A DNA stretch of 64,000 nucleotides, from the NCBI GenBank assembly GCA_036557785.1, contig DATBGZ010000038.1:140530-204529 (forward strand), given 5' to 3'. The stretch's first letter is position 1; every line of letters starts with the position of its first letter. This DNA is from DATBGZ01 sp036557785. Lineage in GTDB: Bacteria > Actinomycetota > Actinomycetes > Mycobacteriales > Micromonosporaceae. Both the position numbers and the translations under genes were made by a program. Below the pieces are notes generated by a model that had not been told where the DNA came from, did not search any database, and worked only from the letters and a program-made list of their open reading frames with translations. Positions 54,547 to 61,521 of this stretch are shown in pieces.

Positions 54547-55872
54547 CTATGACCGGCCGCGGGAGCCCCGCCACTGCGCGGCCTCGGGGCTGTCCCGCCA
54601 AGCCGCGAACGGATCAAAGTCGACCTCGAGCTCCTCCTGCGGCGGGCGCTGGCCGGCCGGAACGTGGCGCAGGTTGACCCGGACCCGGTACCAGAGGCTG
54701 CTGCGGCCACGCATCGAGTCGACGAGCACGTCGTCCTCGGCGAGGTGGGGCAGTACCGCCGCGTGCCGGGACTTCCATCGCTCCAGTCCGGCGAGCGCCT
54801 CCGCCTTGGAGGCGGCACGGGCAATCTCGATGAGTGGCATCGAGCTGCGCCTGCGCCCGCTCGCCCCGCTGGACTTGCCCGGCGGAGCTTCGGCGACCGA
54901 GCCCCGGTCGACCTGGGCGGGCGATGGGGCGTCAGCGAGGCCGGCCGCGCGGTGTTCCTCGGCGATGGCCAGGAGCGTGTCGAGCGAGCCGGCCGCCTCG
55001 TCGATGCCCTCGCCCGGATCGCCGAGCGAGGCGACCCGCGACGGCACCGTGGCGAAGGTGTAGTCGGCCGGGTCGCAGGTCGCAACCTCGTCCCAGCGCA
55101 GGGGAGTGGAGACTCGCGCGTCCGGGGTCGGCCGTACGGAGTAGGCGGAGCACTGGGTACGGTCCTTCGCGTTCTGGTTGAAGTCAACGAAGACCCCGTG
55201 GCGCTCCTCCTTCCACCATCGGCTGGTGGCGAGCTCCGGCACCCGCTGCTCCACCAGTCGGGCGATCGTCAACCCCGCCCGGCGCAGCTCCGTGAACGTC
55301 CACTGTGGCCGGACGCGGACCAGGATGTGCAGGCCACGCGAGCCGGACGTCTTCGGCCACCCGGTCAGTCCACAGTCGACGAGCACGTCGCGCACGACCA
55401 TCGCCACCTCGCGTACCTGCGGCCAACCCACGCCGGGGTTCGGGTCGAGGTCCACGCGCAGCTCGTCGGGATGCTCCAGGTCCTGCGCCCGTACGGGGTG
55501 TGGATGGAGGTCGACGCAGCCGAGGTTGACCAGCCAGGCAAGGTCGGCCGCGTGCCGTACCACGACCTCGTCGGCCGTACGGCCGGAGGGGTAGCGCAGC
55601 TGCACGGTCTCGATCCATGCGGGCCGGTTCGTCGGTGCCCGCTTCTGGTAGAAGGCCTCACCCGAGATGCCGTTGACGTACCGCTTGAGCCCCATGGGCC
55701 GGCCGGCCACACCGGTGAGCACGGGGGTCGCCAGCGTCCGGTAGTACTCCACCAGGTCGAGCTTGGTGATGCCCAGATCAGGGAAGAAGACTTTCTCCGG
55801 ATTGGAGATGCCCACCTCGAAGCCGTCGATCTCCACCGTGCTCTTCTTCGCCGCCACTGGCCCATTCTGCAT
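54547..55872 (-). CDS. ligD: LigD polymerase-domain protein (NHEJ primase-polymerase)
   Basis: 441 residues. The first ~300 match the LigD polymerase domain: ISNPEKVFFPDLGITKLDLV, the catalytic DxD in LRVDLDPNPG, TSGSRGLHILVR and STPLRWDE. It fills DNA or RNA ends during non-homologous end joining. No ligase or phosphoesterase domain and no Ku gene in the window. The C-terminal ~100 residues (SMPLIEIARAASKAEALAGL onward) are an extension seen in actinobacterial members; its role is unknown to me. Confidence 0.9.
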   Translation of the reverse strand: MQNGPVAAKKSTVEIDGFEVGISNPEKVFFPDLGITKLDLVEYYRTLATPVLTGVAGRPMGLKRYVNGISGEAFYQKRAPTNRPAWIETVQLRYPSGRTADEVVVRHAADLAWLVNLGCVDLHPHPVRAQDLEHPDELRVDLDPNPGVGWPQVREVAMVVRDVLVDCGLTGWPKTSGSRGLHILVRVRPQWTFTELRRAGLTIARLVEQRVPELATSRWWKEERHGVFVDFNQNAKDRTQCSAYSVRPTPDARVSTPLRWDEVATCDPADYTFATVPSRVASLGDPGEGIDEAAGSLDTLLAIAEEHRAAGLADAPSPAQVDRGSVAEAPPGKSSGASGRRRSSMPLIEIARAASKAEALAGLERWKSRHAAVLPHLAEDDVLVDSMRGRSSLWYRVRVNLRHVPAGQRPPQEELEVDFDPFAAWRDSPEAAQWRGSRGRS

Positions 55873-55875
55873 GCC

Positions 55876-56631
55876 TCAGCCGCCCTCCCAGGGCTTTCGC
55901 GGCTGGCCCCACAGGAGCACACCCATGCTCACCAGCCCCCGGGCGGAGATCAGGCAGGGTTGGTTGTAGTCGAGCATCACCCGGCCATCGGCGACGACGA
56001 TGTACGCGTCGGCCCGCCGGTCCGCGTCCGGGCGACCGGCCTGCGAGGCATGGGTGAGCGAGCCCTCCTGCAGGCGCCATGCCGGCAGTGGGGGCGCCAC
56101 CTGGGAATGGCGGCCGTGCCACTTGTTGCCGGTGGTGATCCACCCCTTCAGCCGTGCGTTCGGCGGCTTGCCGGTCTCGGCGATCTTGCGCAGGAACCAC
56201 GCCGCCGCGAGCAGCGGGCTCCATGGCGGCGCGAGCAGGTTCACGGTGCCCGGGCCGCCCGGCCAGAAGTCGGGGCACGCCCGGGACAGGTCGGGGTAGA
56301 AGTCGGTCAGGACCGGTTCGAAGCGCAGTGGCCCCGTCTTCGGGGTACGGCCGATGCTGACCCCGGCGAGGTAGTGCATGGTGCGCACCAACCGCTCCAC
56401 GCCCGGCGGCAGGGCGGCGAGCCCCGCGATGTACTTCTCGTGCGTCTGCATGGCTCGCTCCGACTGCAGGGCCCGGTCGACCGAGCCGACCCGCTGACAC
56501 TCCACGCAGCGGTCGAGCACCGGCTCCCCACCGAGCAGGGCGCGGTGCGAGGTGCACATCGCCCGTCCGCACGGCCCACACCGGCCGACCGCGAGGACAC
56601 CACAACTGCCGATCTCACATACGGCCGCCAC
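55876..56631 (-). CDS. Cys-rich protein of unknown function
   Basis: 251 residues from a GTG at 56631, or 260 from a TTG at 56658. The N-terminus is a zinc-binding region with CEIGSCGVLAVGRCGPCGRA then MCTSHRALLGGEP...DRCVEC, eight Cys/His in a B-box-like layout. The rest has many Trp and Pro (FWPGGPGTVNLLAPPWSPLL) and no family I recognise. Stops three bases before ligD on the same strand and lies next to the Hsp90-like gene, so a link with either is possible. Confidence 0.55.
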   Translation of the reverse strand: MAAVCEIGSCGVLAVGRCGPCGRAMCTSHRALLGGEPVLDRCVECQRVGSVDRALQSERAMQTHEKYIAGLAALPPGVERLVRTMHYLAGVSIGRTPKTGPLRFEPVLTDFYPDLSRACPDFWPGGPGTVNLLAPPWSPLLAAAWFLRKIAETGKPPNARLKGWITTGNKWHGRHSQVAPPLPAWRLQEGSLTHASQAGRPDADRRADAYIVVADGRVMLDYNQPCLISARGLVSMGVLLWGQPRKPWEGG

Positions 56632-56699
56632 GCCTGACAGGGTGTCCCACGCTCGCAACCCGGTGCAACCGGCTTGGTCGCGAGCGAGCTGCGGACGGG

Positions 56700-59600
56700 T
56701 CAGACCCCGCCGGGCAGGGCTCGGGGCAGACGTACGTCCAGGTCAGGGGTCTCGTAGCCCATGAGCGACAGGCGCTGCGCCACCTCCCGTACGGGCTGGT
56801 GGGTCTTGCTCGCCCCGGCGAGGATGTGCCCGAGCGGGACCTGCCGGTCACGGTCGAGCCAGGGGCGCGTGCCGTCGAGGTCGTTGCTCGCGTACGTCAG
56901 GTCATTCGACCGGATCTTGTCGATGGCGACCGTGGCCGGGTCGACCTCCATCGTGTAGCCGAGCTCACGCAGGCGTGCCGCGAGCTCGCCCGCGGGCCGC
57001 CGCAGCCGGCGTGCGGCCTGGACCAGGTGCGGCAGGCTCACCGGCTCGTCCTGCTTGAGCCACGGATCGGCTCCGTCGAGATCCTGGCTCGTCATCAGCA
57101 GGTCCTCGCGGGTGAGCTGGTCGACGCCGAGCTCGCCGAGCGTCGTGCGCACGGTGTAGCCGAAGACCGTCAGCCGCGCGGTGATGTCGTGCACGTCGCG
57201 GCCGGTGACGCGCGCGGCGCGGATGAGGTGTACCGCCGGCACGGGCTCCGCCGGGTCGAGCCAGGGGTGCGTCCCGTCCAGGTCGACGCTGGTGATGACG
57301 AGGTCGTCGGGGTCGAGGTGATCCACGATGATCTCTTCGGGCGGCGTGGCGGGGCGGTAGCCGAGCTGGCCCAGGCGGGTCACCACCGCGGAGAGTGGCG
57401 CGTTGGCCTGTTCGGCGGCGCGCAGCAGGTGCAGTGTCGAGACCGGCCGGGACGCGTCGAGCCACGGCGGGGTGCCGCCCAGGTCCCGGCTGGCGAGGGT
57501 GAGGTCCTCCGGGGTGAGCTCGACGCCGGCCAGCGTCGCCGCGTCCACGCCAACGGTGTAACCCAGCGCCGCGAGCCGGGTCGCCACCTCGGTGACCGGC
57601 AGCGTGATCTGCTGGGCACAGCGAAGCAGATGGATGGGCGTCACCGGCTCGGCCGGGTCGAGCCACGGCGCGGTCCGGTCGAGGTCGCGGCTGATGAGGA
57701 CCAGGTCGTACGCACCGGTGACCAGTCCTTCGCAGCCCGGCGGCAGCGTGTACCCCAGCACCGCGAGCCGGGCCGCCACATCGCTGACCTCACGCCCGGT
57801 GCGATGAGCGACCCGGATGACATGCACCAGTGTCACTGGCTCGGTCGGGTCGAGCCAGGGGTACGTGCCGTCGAGCTCGCGGCTGGCGAGCACCAGGTCG
57901 GCAGGGTCGAACCCATCGACCGGTACCGAATCGGGCTCAACCTGGAAGCTGAAGCCGAGTTGACGCAGCCGGGTGCTGACCTCCCGGATCGGCCGTCCGC
58001 TGCGGTGCGCGGCCCGCAGGATGTGGGGGAGCAGCACCGGTCGCTGCGGATCCAGCCACGGCCGGGAGCTGTCCAGGTCACGGCTGAGGAACAGCAGGTC
58101 GTCCGGATCCGAGCCGATCGTCTCGTGTCCTACCGCCACGGTGAAGCCGAGTTGTTCCAGCCGCGCGGCGATCTCGCTCGGGTGCCGCCCGATGCGCCGT
58201 GCGGCGCGGACCAGCACCGACATCGGCACGATATCGACCGGGTCGAGCCACGGTGCCTGGCCGTCGATGTCGATGCTCATGATCAGGGCATCGGAGGGCC
58301 GGGCACGCATCACCGTGCCCCAGTCGGATCCTGGTGAGACGAGCTTCGGGTAGCGCCCGGCGGCGGCGAGAGCCGTGAGCCGCCACTCGACGACCTGCTC
58401 CGGGCCCGCAGGCCCGCTCCCGTCGGGCAGGAAGCAGCCGGCGATCGCAGCGTCGACGGTGTCCTCGCCGAGGCGCCACTGCCGGAAGCCGGAGGCGATG
58501 GCACGCTCGAACGCGACGTCGGCGATGAGCGGGCGGGCGTAGGCGAACGCGTAGAGCCACTCGTAGCCGAGCACGGCCGGACCGGCCGCCACGAGCGTGT
58601 CGACCGCCTGCCACAGCAGCCGCTCGAGGTCCTCCTCGCGGTAGGCCAGGATCTTCGTCCGGTCGACGGACAGGCGCGGTGCCAGGTCGCGGGCGAGGTT
58701 CACCACGGCTCCGCCGAGTTCCTGGCCCGCCCACAGCCCGTCGGCGAGGATCGCGCCGGTCCCCGTGCACCACCACACGCCCGCGCCGGGGTCGGCCACG
58801 ACGGCGGCCCCACTGCCCGGTTGACCCGCCGTGGCCTTCGCGGCCTGCATCGGCGGCGTCGCGGCGGACAGTTCGCCCGGCATCCACTCGTGCCGGTCCG
58901 TGCCGTCGGAGGCCTGGGTCTCGAAGTCGGCCACCCACAGCACTGTACGCAGAGTGTCCACACAGGACACACCGGCGCCCGGGCGTAGGTGCAGGCGCAC
59001 CGTGGTGCCGCACTCGTTGCCCGGGCCGAGGGTACGGATGCGAAACAGACTGCCGGGACCGGCGATCGCCACCCGCAGGCGCTGCCCGGGCGAACCGTCG
59101 CGTCCCATCCGGCAGGTGTCGACCGTGATCTCGTCGGCGAGCATGAAGTAGCTCAGCACGCCGATGCCGAAGCGGCTGTTGGGGAACAGCTGCACGGGCG
59201 GGTCGAGCCGGGACCACTCGGCCTGTTCCTCGATGAACTCCGGCAGGTCGCCCAGGCGTACCCCGGCCTGCGCGAAGACCTCCGAGAGCTCCCGTACGCC
59301 CATCCCGATGCCGTTGTCGACGCAGTCCAGGTACGCCCGCCCGTCGGAGTCGACGCCCTGCTCGAACCGGATGCGCCCGGTCCACGCCTCGCCGCCGGGA
59401 AGGCCCTGGCCGTTCGCGGGGCCCGATCCGGTGCGGCGCAGGTATTCGGTGCGCGCCTGGCGGTAGCGGCACGCGTCGAGCGCGTTCTGGTACAGCTCCC
59501 GGATCGCCAGTGCCGGGTCGCCATAGAGCTGCTCGCCCATGAGCAGCTCCTGTACCCGGTCCTCGGCGAGCCGGAACCGGACCCCGGCGGACTGGTAGGC

Positions 59601-60677
59601 GCGCACACCGTCCACAACGGAGGGTTGCAGGCCATCGGTGGTGACGTGCGTGGGCAGGTGGCGCAGGGGCTCTACCGAGCGCTCCGAGGCAGCGGCGCGC
59701 TGCACCTCGGTCAGGACCTGGTTCAGCGTCTCGATGTGGGAGCGCAGTGCGATCTCGACGGCCGGGTGGTCGCAGATCGCCTGCAGCACCAGGGTCGTGC
59801 CGCGCGGTTGCCACACCGCCCGGGCCACCGTGGCGCGCAGGCCAGCCGGGGTGACCGGGTCGACGATGCCCAGGTGCTCGCCGATGACCTCGGGCAGGGC
59901 GAGCGTATCGATGGCGAGGCCGCGCGCGGTCACCAGCAGGTAGCCCAGCAGTCGCTCCCGCACGCCATCCGGCGCGACCGAGCGGGGCGTGCCCGGCCGG
60001 TCCGTACGGCCGAGGAAACCGGGGTCGGCCCGCAGCGCCCACAGCAGGGCCGCGACGCGTTCGGGGGCGAAGGTGCCGCTCGCCGACCCGGTGCCGCCCG
60101 CCGCGGGAGCGAGCAACTCGGCCAGCGAATCCGGCCGGTACGCGGCTGGTTGGCGCACGAGCCAGCGGTGCAGCAGCCACCAGCCGATCTCCTCGGCGGG
60201 ATCGCGATGGCCCCGGGCCGCCGCGGCGACCGCGCGCCGGTATGGCTGGGGGTAGCTCTGCGCGAAACGCTCAAACGCCGCGCGGTCGCTGGTAGCGTCC
60301 TGCGACGGGGTGAGGTCATGCGGTCCCACGGCACGCTCGCGCCCGGCCAGCGACGACCACAGGGTGTCGTAGAGGAACGGTACGGCGAGCAGCAGGCTCA
60401 CCTCGTCGGCGCGCAGCCGCATCTCGCCCGGAAGGAAGGCGTCGAGGAACGCGAGCCGGTCGACCATCCGGTGGGCGAGGTCGAGGTCCTGCCACGGGTC
60501 GTCGGCGAGGAGGAACAGCCCGTCCCGGCGCAGCAGGGTGAGGTGGACCAGCCGCTCCGCGAGGTCGCGCCGGGCCGCGTCGCGCGCACCCGTGTCGTCG
60601 ACCCGCTCCCAGAGCCGATGTCGCGCCGCGGTGGCGACCCAGCCGTCCAACTCGTCCGCGGTCGTCGACCAGGCCAT
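56700..60677 (-). CDS. Large conflict-system-like protein: helical N-terminus, Hsp90-type GHKL ATPase, eight wHTH-like repeats
   Basis: About 1325 residues from the ATG at 60677; a GTG three codons upstream is possible. Region 1 (about 1-300) is helical and fits an inactivated HD-like domain. Region 2 has the GHKL ATP-binding motifs: RELYQNALDAC (394-403), VDNGIGMG (453-460) and SRFGIGVLSYFMLAD (from 501), as in Hsp90. Region 3 (about 795-1325) is eight repeats of ~66 residues with DLxxxSRDLDxxxPWLD, PVxxxHLLRAA, and EVAxRLxxLGYTV. Such architectures were predicted by comparative genomics to act in biological conflict (from memory). No effector gene is adjacent. Transcribed away from YceI. 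Confidence 0.8.
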   Translation of the reverse strand: MAWSTTADELDGWVATAARHRLWERVDDTGARDAARRDLAERLVHLTLLRRDGLFLLADDPWQDLDLAHRMVDRLAFLDAFLPGEMRLRADEVSLLLAVPFLYDTLWSSLAGRERAVGPHDLTPSQDATSDRAAFERFAQSYPQPYRRAVAAAARGHRDPAEEIGWWLLHRWLVRQPAAYRPDSLAELLAPAAGGTGSASGTFAPERVAALLWALRADPGFLGRTDRPGTPRSVAPDGVRERLLGYLLVTARGLAIDTLALPEVIGEHLGIVDPVTPAGLRATVARAVWQPRGTTLVLQAICDHPAVEIALRSHIETLNQVLTEVQRAAASERSVEPLRHLPTHVTTDGLQPSVVDGVRAYQSAGVRFRLAEDRVQELLMGEQLYGDPALAIRELYQNALDACRYRQARTEYLRRTGSGPANGQGLPGGEAWTGRIRFEQGVDSDGRAYLDCVDNGIGMGVRELSEVFAQAGVRLGDLPEFIEEQAEWSRLDPPVQLFPNSRFGIGVLSYFMLADEITVDTCRMGRDGSPGQRLRVAIAGPGSLFRIRTLGPGNECGTTVRLHLRPGAGVSCVDTLRTVLWVADFETQASDGTDRHEWMPGELSAATPPMQAAKATAGQPGSGAAVVADPGAGVWWCTGTGAILADGLWAGQELGGAVVNLARDLAPRLSVDRTKILAYREEDLERLLWQAVDTLVAAGPAVLGYEWLYAFAYARPLIADVAFERAIASGFRQWRLGEDTVDAAIAGCFLPDGSGPAGPEQVVEWRLTALAAAGRYPKLVSPGSDWGTVMRARPSDALIMSIDIDGQAPWLDPVDIVPMSVLVRAARRIGRHPSEIAARLEQLGFTVAVGHETIGSDPDDLLFLSRDLDSSRPWLDPQRPVLLPHILRAAHRSGRPIREVSTRLRQLGFSFQVEPDSVPVDGFDPADLVLASRELDGTYPWLDPTEPVTLVHVIRVAHRTGREVSDVAARLAVLGYTLPPGCEGLVTGAYDLVLISRDLDRTAPWLDPAEPVTPIHLLRCAQQITLPVTEVATRLAALGYTVGVDAATLAGVELTPEDLTLASRDLGGTPPWLDASRPVSTLHLLRAAEQANAPLSAVVTRLGQLGYRPATPPEEIIVDHLDPDDLVITSVDLDGTHPWLDPAEPVPAVHLIRAARVTGRDVHDITARLTVFGYTVRTTLGELGVDQLTREDLLMTSQDLDGADPWLKQDEPVSLPHLVQAARRLRRPAGELAARLRELGYTMEVDPATVAIDKIRSNDLTYASNDLDGTRPWLDRDRQVPLGHILAGASKTHQPVREVAQRLSLMGYETPDLDVRLPRALPGGV
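56703..58300 (-). repeat. Eight in-frame repeats of about 198 bp (66 codons)
   Basis: Repeat units within the Hsp90-like gene. The PWLD-coding core (GTCGAGCCACGG on the plus strand) lies near 58246, 58050, 57852, 57658, 57459, 57258, 57058 and 56856, a period of 194-202 bp. The seventh unit has PWLK instead of PWLD. Protein similarity is clear and DNA similarity moderate, so the array is not recent. Confidence 0.85.
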
Positions 60678-60795
60678 CCCACCCAGCACGCGCAGAAACC
60701 TACCCCAGATCCGCAATCCGTTCGCCGATGGGCACGGCGCGGGCGCCCGGCGCTCGTACCTCCGCGACGCGACGCGGGTCACACCGCCACAACAG

Positions 60796-60853
60796 TTGAC
60801 AGCGCAACTACCCCGCGCGATATGGTTACCACGGTCAACAGTTGAACTTTCAA
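60796..60853 (+). promoter_or_regulatory. YceI promoter with MarR-type operator candidates
   Basis: TTGACA at 60796-60801 and TATGGT at 60821-60826 (spacer 19) may form the promoter. Downstream, TCAACAGTTGA (60835-60845, perfect) and TTGAACTTTCAA (60842-60853, TTGAA-CT-TTCAA) overlap just before the ribosome site. TTGAA/TTCAA dyads are typical of MarR-family operators; no MarR gene is in the window. Confidence 0.55.
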
Positions 60854-60868
60854 TCAAAGGGGCTTGCG

Positions 60869-61426
60869 ATGACTCGCACGATCAACGGGCTTGAGATTCC
60901 CGACCCGGGCACCTACGTCTTCGACCCCGCCCACACCGTGGTGGGCGCGGTCGCGCGCCACCTGATGGTGACCAAGGTCCGAGGTCACTTCAAGGAGGTC
61001 ACCGGCACGGTGACGATCGCCGAGGATCCTCTGGCGAGCAGCGTCGAGGTGCACATCAAGGCGGCGAGCATCGACACGGGCGTGCCCGATCGGGACAACC
61101 ACATGCGCAGCGCCGACTTCCTGGACGTCGAGAACTACCCGGAGCTGACCTTCAAGAGCACCCGGATCGTCAAGCAGGACGGTGCCGACCTGGTCGTGGC
61201 CGGAGACCTGACGATCCACGGCGTTACCCGCGAGGTCGAGCTTCCGGTGGAGTTCCTGGGCGTGTCCAAGAGCCCGTGGGGCACCGAGGTCATCGGCTTC
61301 TCCGCGGCGACCGAGCTCAACCGGGAAGACTTCGGCATGACCTGGAATGCCGCCCTCGAGACCGGTGGTGTCCTGGTCGGCCCCAAGCTCAAGGTCGAGC
61401 TCGAGGTCGAGGCGATCCGCCAGTAG
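60869..61426 (+). CDS. YceI-family lipocalin-like protein
   Basis: 185 residues from the ATG at 60869 with AAAGGGG six bases upstream. YceI beta-barrel binding polyisoprenoid or similar lipids. Conserved TYVFDPAHTVVGAVARHLMV, VRGHFKEVTGTV, DNHMRSADFLDVENYPELTF and LTIHGVTREVELPVE. No signal peptide, so the protein stays in the cytosol. Followed by a strong terminator. Confidence 0.93.
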   Translation: MTRTINGLEIPDPGTYVFDPAHTVVGAVARHLMVTKVRGHFKEVTGTVTIAEDPLASSVEVHIKAASIDTGVPDRDNHMRSADFLDVENYPELTFKSTRIVKQDGADLVVAGDLTIHGVTREVELPVEFLGVSKSPWGTEVIGFSAATELNREDFGMTWNAALETGGVLVGPKLKVELEVEAIRQ

Positions 61427-61429
61427 TCG

Positions 61430-61489
61430 CATGTCAGGAAGGGCACCTTGCCAACCCTGACGGTCTGGCAGGGTGCCCTTCCTGACATG
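61430..61489. terminator. 24-bp stem-loop after YceI
   Basis: CATGTCAGGAAGGGCACC plus TTGCCA at 61430-61453 pairs with the reverse complement at 61466-61489 with one G-U wobble and a 12-base loop. GGAAGGGCACC-type hairpins of this kind recur, from memory, in Micromonosporaceae intergenic DNA. Confidence 0.8.
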
Positions 61490-61521
61490 GGGGTTCACAC
61501 GCGGGCCGCTAAGGTCAGGCC

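Noticed and set aside
54664..56637. Long plus-strand frame opposite ligD
   Set aside because: Shadow of ligD and the Cys-rich gene; Arg/Val/Gly-rich without motifs.
58989..60845. Plus-strand frame opposite the Hsp90-like gene
   Set aside because: Shadow of GHKL coding sequence.
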